From assembly GCA_030447925.1 (NCBI GenBank), contig JAUJNX010000001.1, forward strand, positions 488,767-552,766: a stretch of DNA of 64,000 bases. The letters are read 5' to 3'. Positions 1 through 8,596 of the stretch are shown here, in pieces. The translations under genes and the position numbers were made by a program. Position 1 is the stretch's first letter, and each line of letters opens with the position of its first letter. The notes below the pieces were generated by a model. That model was not told where the DNA came from. It saw nothing but the letters and a program-made list of their open reading frames with translations, and ran no database searches. Source of the DNA: Egibacteraceae bacterium. GTDB lineage: Bacteria > Actinomycetota > Nitriliruptoria > Euzebyales > Egibacteraceae.

Positions 1-501
1 AGAGGCGAGCTCTGCGTCCACCTCGGCCAGCGTCCGGGCGAAGGCGCGCGGCCAGAAGGTTTCGTCGCGGCTCATCTTGACGATGCTCGCCGAACCCGCC
101 AGTGTCGCCGCCGCCAGGCCCGGCCAGGCCAGCAGCGGTGTGTTGCCCGCCAGCACGTGCGCCACCACGTCGGGCCCGCGCGCCGCGACCCGCCTCCCCT
201 CGCGATCCGGCACAAAGCCGTCACGCGCCGCCGGCGCGCCCCGGGCGGCCCGGGCGAGCCACTCACGCGCCGCGCGCAGCCCCGGCAGCAGGCCTTCCAG
301 CGAGACACGGGCCATCGGCCAGGGGAACGGCAAACCTTCGGGCGGGCTCCATCCCCCGCGGAGCCGTTCCGTCCAGACGTGCGCGAGGCCTTCCAGCGCC
401 GCCGCCGCACGCTGCCCCGTGCGCGACGTCATCCCGTGCGCGTGCCGCTCGCGAAGCTGCTCCACCGTATCCCGGACCGAAACGTGTTCCTGCTCCGCCA
501 T
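1..501 (-). CDS. LuxC-like acyl-CoA reductase, N-terminal part (runs off the window)
   Basis: An ATG at 501 opens a frame of 167 codons that leaves the window at base 1 without a stop. The segment GPDVVAHVLAGNTPLLAWPG followed by a stretch ending SIVKMSRDE matches the N-terminal nucleotide-binding region of LuxC-type acyl-CoA reductases (aldehyde dehydrogenase superfamily). These reduce acyl-CoA or acyl-ACP to fatty aldehyde with NADPH. The Gly-Asn pair and the downstream Ile-Val-Lys are the family landmarks. The catalytic Cys would lie outside the window. There is no operon partner, and the next gene is divergent. The base composition is less extreme than in the rest of the window, so this gene may not belong to the same genome or region (see the junction near 856-890). 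The family call is moderately secure; the substrate is unknown. Confidence 0.6.
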   Translation of the reverse strand, partial: MAEQEHVSVRDTVEQLRERHAHGMTSRTGQRAAAALEGLAHVWTERLRGGWSPPEGLPFPWPMARVSLEGLLPGLRAAREWLARAARGAPAARDGFVPDREGRRVAARGPDVVAHVLAGNTPLLAWPGLAAATLAGSASIVKMSRDETFWPRAFARTLAEVDAELAS

Positions 502-524
502 TCCCTACCTGACCATTTTACCGG

Positions 525-552
525 TTGCGGGTCGTCCGCCATGGGGTATAAT
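525..552 (+). promoter_or_regulatory. Sigma70-type promoter
   Basis: TTGCGG at 525-530 and a perfect TATAAT at 547-552 are separated by 16 bp. The promoter points toward the small gene at 682 and leaves a 5' leader of roughly 120 nt. An unmodified TATAAT box is unlike the TAGGCT/TACCGT -10 boxes seen elsewhere in the window, which supports a foreign origin for this end. Confidence 0.55.
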
Positions 553-681
553 ACCTTGATACGAACACGCGGTAAAAGGGCGGCTCGTGCGCCGCCCGCC
601 GGGGGGAACTAACCATCGCCGCCCGGCGTAGAACTTGTGTGTTCCTGCCAAGTACCGACACAGGGAACGGAAAGAAATCCC

Positions 682-855
682 ATGGCAAAAAACCGAGATA
701 ACCGCGACGACCGGTCCGCCCGCGGCGGCCGGGGCGACGACAACCGCTCTAACTGGAACGACGACACGCAGCGCCCTGAGACCATCACAAAGCCCCCGTC
801 GCCAAATACAAGACACGATACCCGGAACCCAAACGCCCCGCCCTCTCGCAGATAG
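682..855 (+). CDS. Small, highly charged, probably disordered protein
   Basis: The 57-residue product starts MAKNRDNRDDRSARGG and is almost entirely Arg, Asp, Asn, Gly, Thr and Pro. It has no hydrophobic core, so it is expected to be intrinsically disordered. GGAAAG sits about 8 nt before the ATG at 682 and a consensus promoter lies upstream, so expression is plausible. A longer frame from an ATG at 637 exists but lacks a good ribosome site. Codon choice includes A/T-ending codons that are rare in the rest of the window. I do not recognise a family. It ends 27 bp before the stop of the truncated oxidoreductase on the other strand, right at the suspected junction. Confidence 0.45.
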   Translation: MAKNRDNRDDRSARGGRGDDNRSNWNDDTQRPETITKPPSPNTRHDTRNPNAPPSRR

Positions 856-890
856 GCCCAGCTTCTGCCGGTCACCGAGCCTCAGTGTAG
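856..890. other. Probable chimeric join or recombination breakpoint
   Basis: To the left lie a LuxC-like gene, a consensus TATAAT promoter and a gene with mixed codon use. To the right lies a very GC-rich catabolic operon whose last gene stops abruptly at 882 with its C-terminal third missing. No inverted repeat or target duplication typical of an IS end is visible here. The simplest readings are a contig misjoin or a non-homologous recombination point. Confidence 0.45.
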
Positions 891-1898
891 GTCCTCGATC
901 GGCGCCCCGCACAGCCCGATCTGGTCGTCGAACTGGCGGGCGGCCAGGACGTCGTCGCGGGTGACGCGGACGTCACCGTGGACCCGGCGGGTCTCGCGCA
1001 TGCCGATCTGGGTGCCCAGGGCGACCAGCGCCGCCTGCTCGTACCCGGGGACGCGGTCGCGCAGGAAGCGCACGTACTCCAGCGCCTGGCGCCGCCCGGC
1101 GATCTCGGCCTCGGTGAGCACGTCGGGGTCGGTCGCGTTGACCACCCGGTCGCCCTGACGGCGGACCTGCTCCACGCGGGTCATGACCGTCGCCATCATC
1201 CCCTCGACCGGGGTGATGTGGTCGCTGCCCTCGCGGCGCGGCAGCAGGTAGTCGCCGCTGACGCCCGCCTCCTCCATGAGCGCGTGCAGCTCGTCCTTGC
1301 CGATCGTCCTGCGCCGCGCGACGTCGACGTTCACCACCCGGAACGTCGTGGTCAGGGTCTGGGCCGGGGCCAGCTCCCCGGCCAGCTCGTAGCCGAAGCC
1401 GGCGAGGTGGCAGACGTCGGCGTCGCCCGAGGCGTCGACGACCACCGGCGCGGTGACCCGCCGCAGCCCCGCCCTGGTCGCCAGCACCAGAGCGGTGACC
1501 CGCCCGCCGCTCGCCTCGACGTCGACGGCGGCGGTGTGCAGCAGCACCCGCGCCCCGGCGTCGGTCACCAGCCGCTCCCACGCCACCTTGAGGTGCTCGG
1601 CGAGGTAGGTGACCCCGGTGCCCGCGCCGTAGGTGTTCGGTCGCTCCAGCACGGGACCCAGGCGCCGGAGCTCGGCCACCACGTCGTCGGCGACCCCGCC
1701 GACGACCTTGCGCGCCTGCGATCCGGGGGTGAAGAACCCGTAGAAGGTGTCGAGTACCGCGGTGGACGTCCCGCCCAGGAACGGCAGCTTCTCGACCAGC
1801 AGCGTCGAGGCCCCCGTCCGGGCCGCCGCGATCGCCGCGGTCGAGCCGGCGGAGCCGGACCCGACCACGACGACGTCGAACGACCCGTAGGTCTCCAC
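882..1898 (-). CDS. FAD-dependent oxidoreductase, C-terminally truncated
   Basis: The N-terminus carries the dinucleotide-binding motif VVVGSGSAGSTAAIAAARTG (about residues 9-28), then EKLPFLGGTST, as in FAD_oxidored-family proteins. A second FAD-contact region is DASGDADVCHLAGFGYEL. At 338 aa it is about 100 residues shorter than typical relatives. Those continue past the PIEDHH-like segment into a C-terminal Gly-rich FAD-binding block, whereas here the frame ends PIEDLH-stop at 882. This is the last gene of the operon 4925-882 and starts 2 bp after the preceding stop. It probably oxidises a sugar or polyol derivative made by the upstream isomerase and Gfo/Idh enzymes. As written it is unlikely to be functional. 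The truncation coincides with the composition change at 856-890. Confidence 0.75.
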   Translation of the reverse strand: METYGSFDVVVVGSGSAGSTAAIAAARTGASTLLVEKLPFLGGTSTAVLDTFYGFFTPGSQARKVVGGVADDVVAELRRLGPVLERPNTYGAGTGVTYLAEHLKVAWERLVTDAGARVLLHTAAVDVEASGGRVTALVLATRAGLRRVTAPVVVDASGDADVCHLAGFGYELAGELAPAQTLTTTFRVVNVDVARRRTIGKDELHALMEEAGVSGDYLLPRREGSDHITPVEGMMATVMTRVEQVRRQGDRVVNATDPDVLTEAEIAGRRQALEYVRFLRDRVPGYEQAALVALGTQIGMRETRRVHGDVRVTRDDVLAARQFDDQIGLCGAPIEDLH

Positions 1899-1900
1899 GG

Positions 1901-2815
1901 TCAGCGGATCCAGGGCGCGAGGTGGTCCCGCGCCAGCAGGAACCCGCGGTCGACCAGCTCGCGCGAGCCCTCGAACGTGCGGTCCTCGTGCTCCACGCAG
2001 ATCACGCCGTCGTAGCCGACCCGGTAGAGCGCGGAGAAGAAGCGGCGCCAGTCGACCTGGCCCAGCCCGGGGAGCCTGGGGACCTGCCAGCCCATCCCGG
2101 CCGACAGGACGCCGTGCTCGTACAGGCCGGCGTCGTCGATCTCCAGGTCCTTGGCGTGCACGTGGTAGAAGCGCTCGCCGAACTCATCGATCGCGGTCTC
2201 CATGTCGATCATCTGCCAGACCAGGTGCGACGGGTCGAAGTTCAGCCCGACCGTCTCGCCCCACTCCTCGAACATCGTCCGCCAGATCGACGGGGAGTAG
2301 GCCAGGTTGTGGCCCGAGGGCCACTCGTCGGCGGAGAAGATCATCGGGCAGTTCTCGATGGCGATCCTCACGCCGCTGTCCATCGCGTGGCCGACCAGGT
2401 CGGGGAAGACCCGCTGCGCCGCCTTCCAGTTGTCGCGCTGCGACCTGGTCTGGTCGGCCCCGACGAAGGTGTTGACCACCGGCACGCCCAGGCGCCCCGC
2501 GGCGGTGATGACCTTGCGGAGGTGGCCGACCACGGCCGCGCGGTGGTCGGGGTCGGGGTGCAGCGGGTTGGGGTAGTAGCCGAGGCCGGAGATCGTGACG
2601 CCGCGCTCAGCGAGGTCGTCCACGACCTCCTTCGCGCGGGCGTCGGTCAGGTCATCCACGTCGAGGTGGCAGACCCCGCTGTAGCGGCGCGTGGCCCCGT
2701 CGCCGGCGGGCCAGCAGGCGACCTCCAGCTGCGCGAAGCCGTTGGCGGCGGCCCAGTCCGCGACCTCGGTCAGCGGGGTGTCGGGGAACGCGGCGGTGAG
2801 CAGTCCCAGCTTCAT
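1901..2815 (-). CDS. Sugar phosphate isomerase/epimerase (TIM barrel)
   Basis: The 304-aa product belongs to the xylose-isomerase-like TIM-barrel family (AP_endonuc_2/IolE type). Visible metal-site segments are AIENCPMIF (Glu, near residue 160), LNFDPSHLVWQ (Asp/His), FYHVHAKD (His/Asp) and CVEHED (Glu) near the C-terminus. The ATG at 2815 has AGGAGG about 7 nt upstream and overlaps the stop of the preceding Gfo/Idh gene (ATGA), so translation is coupled. With that oxidoreductase and the SIS protein it forms an operon divergent from a GntR/ROK pair. It likely interconverts a keto-sugar intermediate. The exact sugar cannot be told from sequence. Confidence 0.85.
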   Translation of the reverse strand: MKLGLLTAAFPDTPLTEVADWAAANGFAQLEVACWPAGDGATRRYSGVCHLDVDDLTDARAKEVVDDLAERGVTISGLGYYPNPLHPDPDHRAAVVGHLRKVITAAGRLGVPVVNTFVGADQTRSQRDNWKAAQRVFPDLVGHAMDSGVRIAIENCPMIFSADEWPSGHNLAYSPSIWRTMFEEWGETVGLNFDPSHLVWQMIDMETAIDEFGERFYHVHAKDLEIDDAGLYEHGVLSAGMGWQVPRLPGLGQVDWRRFFSALYRVGYDGVICVEHEDRTFEGSRELVDRGFLLARDHLAPWIR

Positions 2816-4029
2816 CGATCGGCTCCTCCTGGTGGCGTCGCGGTCGCCGGGCCGGCGCCGCGGTCGACGGGGACCCAGCGCCCCTCGGCGGCGCTGCGGG
2901 CGACGGCCTCGGTGACGCAGAGCGCGTCGTGGCCGTCGGCGAACGTGGGGTAGCCGGGGTCGCCCGGCGGCGCGGCCGCGGGGGACGCCCCGCGCGCGGC
3001 GATGTCGGCGTAGACGGCGGAGAACAGGGCGCGGAAGGTGTCGGGGTAGCCCTCGACGTGGCCCGCGGGGTAGGCGGTCAGGGCCGCGGCCTCCGGCGCC
3101 AGCAGCGACGGGTCGCGCGCGAGGACCTCGTTGGCGCGGCGGCGGTGGCCAATCCACAGCTGGTCGGGGTCCTCGGACCGCCAGGCCAGCGCGGACCCGG
3201 CCCCGTCGACCTCGATGCTGATGCTGTTCTTGCGCCCGGCGGCGACCTGGGAGATCGCCACCGTCCCGCGGGTGCCGTCCTCGAAGCGCAGCAGGATCCC
3301 CGCCGCGTCGTCCGACGACATCGGCTCCTCGACGAGGTCGGCGCCCGCGTCGGCCGCGGCGAAGGTCTCGACCGGCCCCGCCGGGTGGCGCCGGACGGGG
3401 ACGAAGGTGTGCAGGTCGGCCAGCACCTCGACGACCCGACGGCCGGTGACGAAGCGCGCGAGGTCCAGCCAGTGCGACCCGATGTCGGCGACCGCGCGCA
3501 GGCCCCCCGCCTGGTCGGGCACCAGGCGCCAGTTCCAGTCGGTGTCGAGCAGGAGCCAGTCCTGGAGGTAGGAGCCGGTCACGAAGCGCGGCGCGCCGAT
3601 GGCGCCGTCGCGGACCATGGCGGCGAACTGGGACACCAGCGGGTACGCGCGGACGTTGAAGCAGGTCGCGTGGACCCGGCCCGACGCGGTCGCGCGCTCC
3701 AGCAGGGCGGCGGTCTCCGCGGAGGTCAGCGCCAGCGGCTTCTCGCAGACGACGTGCTTGCCGGCGTCCAGGGCGGCGAGCACCTGCTCGGCGTGCAGGT
3801 GGTTGGGGCTGGCGATGTGGACGACGTCGATGGTGTCGTCGGCCAGCAGCGCGGCGTAGCTGCCGACCACGGGCGGCAGGTCCACCCGCTCCGCCTTGGC
3901 CCTGGCCCGCTCCGGGGTCGACCCGACCACGCCCGCGACCTGCACCCCCAGGCGGCGCAGCGCCTCGACGTGGGCCACGCCGATGAACCCGACGCCGACG
4001 ACCCCCGCCCTGATCTCCGCGACGCGCAC
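2812..4029 (-). CDS. Gfo/Idh/MocA family NAD(P)-dependent oxidoreductase
   Basis: The product is 405 aa. The Rossmann motif AGVVGVGFIGVAHVEALRRL sits near the N-terminus and the family signature KHVVCEKPLALT near residue 95. The substrate-domain segment ADIGSHWLDLARF contains the conserved Asp/His pair. The start chosen is the GTG at 4029 with AGGAGAGG upstream; longer upstream frames run through the SIS gene and are shadows. The gene follows the SIS gene by 17 bp and overlaps the isomerase by 4 bp. Such enzymes oxidise sugar or inositol hydroxyls, often to 3-keto sugars, and the isomerase partner fits that. The stretch AADAGADLVEEPMSSDDAAG is a loop typical of larger members of the family. 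Confidence 0.88.
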   Translation of the reverse strand: MRVAEIRAGVVGVGFIGVAHVEALRRLGVQVAGVVGSTPERARAKAERVDLPPVVGSYAALLADDTIDVVHIASPNHLHAEQVLAALDAGKHVVCEKPLALTSAETAALLERATASGRVHATCFNVRAYPLVSQFAAMVRDGAIGAPRFVTGSYLQDWLLLDTDWNWRLVPDQAGGLRAVADIGSHWLDLARFVTGRRVVEVLADLHTFVPVRRHPAGPVETFAAADAGADLVEEPMSSDDAAGILLRFEDGTRGTVAISQVAAGRKNSISIEVDGAGSALAWRSEDPDQLWIGHRRRANEVLARDPSLLAPEAAALTAYPAGHVEGYPDTFRALFSAVYADIAARGASPAAAPPGDPGYPTFADGHDALCVTEAVARSAAEGRWVPVDRGAGPATATPPGGADR

Positions 4030-4046
4030 GACGCCCCTCTCCTCTC

Positions 4047-4925
4047 CTACGCCGCCCCGCCCGTGCCGGCGGGACGGGGAGTGTGCGCCGTCGCGGGCTC
4101 CGGCGCCCGCAGCGGCGGCGCCGGGCTGTGGACGACCGCCCCGGCGGGCGCCGCGCCGGTCAGGGCCCGGGCCAGGCGGGCGGCGTGGTCGCGGTAGGCG
4201 CCGTCGAACAGGGCGTCGGCGCGGGGGCGGCCCACGACCGCGGCGCTGGTGATCACCGGCGGGAGGGCGCCGCGGGCGGCGAGCCGCTCGGCGGTCTGGA
4301 CCTTCAGCTCGTTGACGATGGCGGCGTAGGCGACGGTGGACAGCGGCCCGACCGGCGTGTCGACCCCGTCCAGGGTGACCTCGGCGTCGCCCTCGGGGGT
4401 GCACAGGTCCACGACGACGTCGGCCTGGTCCAGCAGGCGCGTCCCCGACGGGTGGCGCACGGGGCTCGCCAGCGTCTGCGCGACGCTGGTGACGGCGACC
4501 ACCGGCATGCCCGCGCGCCGCGCCCCCATCGCCATCTCGATGGGCACCGCCGTCGTCCCCGACGCGCTGAACACGATCATCACGTCGGCGGCGTCCAGGA
4601 CGAAGTTGGCCAGGATCTGGTCGGCCAGGCCCTCCACGCGCTCGATGAACATGGCCTGGCGCTGGCCGTTCGCGCCGGTGACCTGGGTGTGGAAGGTCAT
4701 CGACAGCTCCGCGATGGGGTGCCAGCCGGGGTAGGACCCGTACCGCGGGAACATCTCCTCCAGCGGGATGCGCGAGTGGCCGGTGCCGAACAGGTGCACC
4801 AGGCGCCCCGCGGCGATCGCGTCGGCGCACCAGCCCGCGACCTGCGCGATCGCGGGCATCTGGGAGTTCTCCACCGCGTCGAGGACCGCGCGCGCGCCGG
4901 CGAGCCACCGTCCCGCTACCGTCAC
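4047..4925 (-). CDS. SIS-domain phosphosugar-binding protein (UPF0309-like)
   Basis: The 292-aa product has GRLVHLFGTGHSRIPLEEMF near residue 45 and MIVFSASGTTAVPIEMA near residue 115. These are the two phosphosugar-binding blocks of sugar isomerase (SIS) domains, and the pattern resembles the UPF0309 group. The GTG at 4925 (VTVAGRW) follows GGGAGG. A longer frame from 5018 would translate through the operator at 4976-4985, so it is not preferred. It is the first gene of the operon 4925-882, divergent from the GntR/ROK operon. The expected role is isomerisation or deamination of a sugar phosphate, perhaps an amino sugar. Substrate assignment is not possible. Confidence 0.8.
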   Translation of the reverse strand: MTVAGRWLAGARAVLDAVENSQMPAIAQVAGWCADAIAAGRLVHLFGTGHSRIPLEEMFPRYGSYPGWHPIAELSMTFHTQVTGANGQRQAMFIERVEGLADQILANFVLDAADVMIVFSASGTTAVPIEMAMGARRAGMPVVAVTSVAQTLASPVRHPSGTRLLDQADVVVDLCTPEGDAEVTLDGVDTPVGPLSTVAYAAIVNELKVQTAERLAARGALPPVITSAAVVGRPRADALFDGAYRDHAARLARALTGAAPAGAVVHSPAPPLRAPEPATAHTPRPAGTGGAA

Positions 4926-4975
4926 CGCGAGCACCTCCCGCCGGCCGCGCCGCGCTCCGGGGGAGCGACCGTAGA

Positions 4976-4985
4976 TGTCTAGACA
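4976..4985. promoter_or_regulatory. GntR (HutC-type) operator, site 1
   Basis: TGTCTAGACA is a perfect 10-bp palindrome with the GTCTAGAC core known for HutC-subfamily GntR sites such as the DasR element. It lies between the divergent SIS operon (start 4925) and the gntR gene (start 5033). Related sites occur at 12529-12538 and 17307-17316. Inferred ligand: the regulator encoded at 5033. Confidence 0.7.
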
Positions 4986-5032
4986 ATCATCGTAGGAAGG
5001 CCCCGCGGGCCGCGTCAAGAGGGGAGGAACGG

Positions 5033-5752
5033 GTGCCCAGCACGGAACCGCCGCGGTACCAGGCGATCGCCGACCACCTCCGCGGCCTGGTCCTGGACCG
5101 CGCGCCCGGGGACCGGCTGCCCTCCGACGCGGAGCTGTGCGACCGCTTCGGGGTCAGCCGGATGACCGCGCGCCAGGCCGTCCAGACCCTCGAGACCGAG
5201 GGGCTGCTGTACCGGCGCCGCGGCCAGGGGACCTTCGTCGCCGCCCGGCCGGTGCCGCGGCGCCTGGGGTCGCCCCTGTCGTTCACCCAGAACCTGCGCC
5301 GCCGGGGGCTGCGGGTGACCTCGCGCCTGCTCGCGGCCGGGTGGATCGACGCGGCGCCCGAGGACGTGACCGCCCTGGACCTCGGCCCCGGCGACCGCGC
5401 CGTCCTGGTGGAGCGCCTGCGCCTCGCCGACGACCTGCCCATGGCCATCGAGCGGGCCGTCCTGGCGCCGGCGCTCGCGCCGGTGCTGCAGGAGGACCTG
5501 GCCGCCGGCTCCCTGCACGCCGCCATGGAGCGGCAGGGCCGGATCCCCACACGGGCGGCGGCGCGCGTGTCGGCCCGTCTCGCCGACGCCCGCGAGCGGC
5601 GGCTGCTGGACCAGCACGGCGCCTCCGGGGTGCTGCTGTGCGAACGCCGGGTGATCAGTGACCAGGACGGCCTGCCGCTGGAGCACACCGAGACGCGCTA
5701 CGTCGCGGAGCGCTACGTCTTCGAGGCGGTCGTGACCAGGGAGGAGGCCTGA
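5033..5752 (+). CDS. GntR-family (HutC subfamily) transcriptional regulator
   Basis: The product is 239 aa. An N-terminal winged helix (LPSDAELCDRFGVSRMTARQ, about residues 25-45, followed by the wing RRRGQGTFVA) precedes a UTRA-type ligand domain with LAAGSLHAAMERQG and the C-terminal segment LPLEHTETRYV. The GTG at 5033 follows GGGGAGG. The palindrome at 4976-4985 lies in its promoter, so it probably controls itself, the divergent SIS operon, deoC (site 2) and the ABC transporter (site 3). The effector is presumably a sugar phosphate produced by the linked kinase. Its stop overlaps the ROK kinase start by one base (TGATG). Confidence 0.9.
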   Translation: MPSTEPPRYQAIADHLRGLVLDRAPGDRLPSDAELCDRFGVSRMTARQAVQTLETEGLLYRRRGQGTFVAARPVPRRLGSPLSFTQNLRRRGLRVTSRLLAAGWIDAAPEDVTALDLGPGDRAVLVERLRLADDLPMAIERAVLAPALAPVLQEDLAAGSLHAAMERQGRIPTRAAARVSARLADARERRLLDQHGASGVLLCERRVISDQDGLPLEHTETRYVAERYVFEAVVTREEA

Positions 5753-6711
5753 TGGGCGAGGCGGGCCCGCCGCGGGGGGCCGCAGGGGTGCGTGCCGTGG
5801 GCCTGGACCTGGGCGGCACCAACATCAAGGGCGTGGTCGTCGAGGACGTGCCGGGCGGCGCGCCGATGGTGGTCGCGTCCGCGTCGGTGCCGACCGACGC
5901 GGCGCGGGGGCCCGACGCGGTCGGCGAGCGCATGGTCGGGCTGGGCCGGGACCTGGTGGCGGCTCACGGCCCCGTCGACGGCGCGGGCATCGGCGTCCCG
6001 GGCCTGTTCGACCGCGACGTCGGCACCATCACGCTGTTCCCCAACCTGCCGGGACCGTGGCCCGGCCACCCCCTGCGCGACCAGGTCGCCAAGGGCCTGG
6101 GCCTGCCGGTGGCGGTGATCAACGACGCGCGCGCGTTCACCCTCGCGGAGGGGCGCGTGGGGGCCGGGCGCGGCACGCACACCCTGGTGTGCGTGACCCT
6201 GGGCACCGGGGTGGGCGGCGGGATCATGATCGACGGGCGCCTGCACCTGGGCGCCTGGGGCGTGGCCGGGGAGCTGGGCCACCAGACCGTGGTCGCCGAC
6301 GGCCCGGTGTGCGGGTGCGGCAACCACGGGTGCGCGGAGGCCCTGGCCCGCGCCGACGTGCTGGCCGGGCTCGCGGGACGCGCGACCGCGGAGGAGGTCT
6401 ACCGCGGGGCGGCGGCGGGCGACCCCCGCTGCCGCGCGGCGGTGGCGTCGGTGGCGGGTTACCTGGGCATCGCCCTGGCCAACACCGTCACCCTGCTCGG
6501 TCCCGACCGGATCGTGATCGGCGGCGGGATCGCGGCGGCGGGCGAGCTGGTGCTCGGCCCGATCCGCGCGGCGGTCCGGACCCGCGTGACCCTGGTCCCC
6601 ACCGACCAGATCGCGGTCGTGCCCGCCGCCCTCGGCGCCTCCGCCGGCGCCATCGGCGCGGCGGTGGCCGCCCTGGACGCCGCCCTCCCGCCGGCTCCGT
6701 CCGGGCGCTGA
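5752..6711 (+). CDS. ROK-family sugar kinase
   Basis: The 319-aa product has the phosphate-binding motif GLDLGGTNIKGVVVED at residues 15-30, the catalytic region NDARAFTLAEGRVGAGRGTH, the ATP loop VCVTLGTGVGGGI, and the ROK zinc motif CGCGNHGCAEALA near residue 187 (CxCGxxGCxE). ROK kinases phosphorylate glucose, ManNAc, fructose or related sugars. It is co-transcribed with the GntR regulator through a TGATG overlap, so it likely makes or removes that regulator's effector. The two SIS proteins and a second ROK kinase nearby suggest amino sugars or other unusual hexoses, but this is inference. Confidence 0.88.
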   Translation: MGEAGPPRGAAGVRAVGLDLGGTNIKGVVVEDVPGGAPMVVASASVPTDAARGPDAVGERMVGLGRDLVAAHGPVDGAGIGVPGLFDRDVGTITLFPNLPGPWPGHPLRDQVAKGLGLPVAVINDARAFTLAEGRVGAGRGTHTLVCVTLGTGVGGGIMIDGRLHLGAWGVAGELGHQTVVADGPVCGCGNHGCAEALARADVLAGLAGRATAEEVYRGAAAGDPRCRAAVASVAGYLGIALANTVTLLGPDRIVIGGGIAAAGELVLGPIRAAVRTRVTLVPTDQIAVVPAALGASAGAIGAAVAALDAALPPAPSGR

Positions 6712-6828
6712 CCCCGGCTGTCCGTCGGGGCACGGTCGCGGTCCGGCAGGCCGTCGTGCTGGTGGGCCGGGGTGGCGAGTGGTTCAGTTCGAGCGAGGGT
6801 CGTGATCCGGCCGGGTGGAGGGACGGGT

Positions 6829-8538
6829 ATGATGGGTGCGGGCACCGGGCGCACGCCGCTGCGGGCGGGGCCCCTGCGGATGACGCTGGAGGACGGCGAC
6901 CTGCGCGTCGTCCGGGCCGGGGCGGTCGAGGTCGTGCGGCGCCTGTCGATGGCCGTCCGCGACACGGAGTGGGCGACGATCCCGCCCCGGCCGCGCACGT
7001 TCGACGTCGAGCAGGACGGCGACGGGTTCCGCGTCGCGTTCCGGTCCCGCCACGTCGGCAGCGGCATCGACCTGTCCTGGACGCGACGATCACCGGCACG
7101 GCCGACGGCGAGCTGGTCTACGAGCTGGACGGGACCCTCGCGACGGACTGCGACTACAACCGCATCGGGCTGATCGTGCTGCACCCCGCGGGGTTCGCGG
7201 GCGCCCCGGTCGTGCTGGGCACCGACGACGGCGAGCTGACCGAGACCCTGCCCCGGCTGATCGAGCCGCAGTGGGAGTACGACGGGGTGCTGCAGGGGCT
7301 GTTCCGGCCGTTCACCTCGCTACGCGTGGACCTGCCCGGCGGGATCGCGGTCGGGCACACCTTCACCGGCGAGCTGTTCGAGATGGAGGACCAGCGCAAC
7401 TGGGGGGACGGGTCGTTCAAGACCTACTCCACCCCGCAGGCCTTGGGGATCCCGCACCGGGCGGAGGCGGGCACCCGCTTCCTCCAGCGGGTGGTCGTGC
7501 GGGTGGCGGGCGCGGAGCGCGCCCCCGCGGCGCCCGACCCCGCGGCGCCGGTCGGGCTGCACGTCGGCACCGGGACCGGGCGGCGGCTGCCGGCCATCGG
7601 CCTGGGCGCCGGGACCGCCACCGCGCCGGCGCGGCCGTCGCCGCGGCGGCGCCGGACCACCTGCGCGTCGAGGTCGGCGCGGGGGAGGACCGTCTCGCGG
7701 CGGCGGCCGCCCTGGCCGCGGAGCTCGGCTGCGGGCTGGAGGTCGGCCTGCACGTCGACGCCGACGGCCGCGGGCCGGACCTCCAGCCCCAGCCCGTCCC
7801 CGTCGTCCGGGCGGTCGTCGTCCCGCGCGACGGGGTCGCCACCGGCGCGGCGGTGGACGCCGCCGCCCGGCGGGTGTGCGTCCCGACCTTCGGGGACGGC
7901 GGCACCGCGTTCGCCGACCTCAACCGCGCCCGTCCCGACACCCGGCCGATGGCGGGCCTGGCCTTCCCGCTGTCCCTGCAGCACCACCTGACCGACGACC
8001 GCGTCCTGTTCGAGAACCTGGAGGCGCAGGCGGCGATGGTCGCGACCGCCGCGGCGATCTCGGACGGCAAGCCGGTGGTCGTGTCGCCCGTCACGCTCGG
8101 GGAGGGCGGCCGGCCCGACAGGCGGCGGGCGACCCCGCTCGCGGCCGCCTGGACCCTGGGGAGCATCGCCGCGCTGGCCGGGGGCGGGGCCGCCTCGGTG
8201 ACCTGCGCCAGCCTCGACGACCTGCTCGACGGCGGGGAGCCCGTCCTCGCCCTGCGCGTGTTCGCCGACCTCGCCGGCTGGCGCGACGCCGAGGTCGCGC
8301 CGCCACCAGCGCCGACCTGCTGCGCGCGGCGGTCCTGGCCCTGCGCCGCGGCGGCGACCTGCGCGTGCTGGTCGCGTGCCTGTCACCCGACCCGGTCTCC
8401 GTGCGGGTCGGCCCGCTGCCCGGCACCCGCGCGACCGTCACCGGGGAGGGCGCCGGGACGGCCGTGGCGCTCGAGGACGGGCACCTGACCCTGCCCCTGG
8501 CGCCCTACGCGGTCGCGCGCATCGACGCCGGGGGCTGA
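6829..8538 (+). pseudogene. D-apionate lactonase-like protein, three frameshifts
   Basis: One protein is spread over three frames. An ATG at 6829 (GGAGGG upstream) starts RTPLRAGPLRMTLEDGDLR. Near 7079-7080 a G seems missing, and the frame moves to one containing CDYNRIGLIVLHP, then FEMEDQRNW and GSFKTYSTPQ. A second loss near 7610-7640 leads to DHLRVEVGAGEDRLA and AGLAFPLSLQHH. A third near 8300 leads to the C-terminus ending at 8538. All three shifts equal single-base losses. YNRIG and EMEDQRNW with DGSFKTY match my memory of the D-apionate lactonase (ApnL) family, which opens the lactone during D-apiose catabolism. The total would be about 570 aa. It follows the ROK gene by 117 bp on the same strand. 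Either it is decayed or the sequence contains errors; the family name is moderately supported. Confidence 0.6.
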
Positions 8539-8583
8539 GCCCGGACCTCGGTGCGGTTCCGCGTCCGGATCGGCGGTGACGGG

Positions 8584-8589
8584 TAGGTT
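8584..8589 (+). promoter_or_regulatory. -10 box of a probable leaderless transcript
   Basis: TAGGTT ends 7 nt before the ATG at 8597, and no ribosome-binding site lies between. This is the spacing expected when the transcript begins at or next to the start codon. Confidence 0.4.
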
Positions 8590-8596
8590 CGTGCGC

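Noticed and set aside
978-2953. Long plus-strand frames opposite the FAD oxidoreductase and isomerase genes
   Set aside because: They are Arg/Gly/Val/His-rich shadows of the real minus-strand genes and show no conserved motifs.
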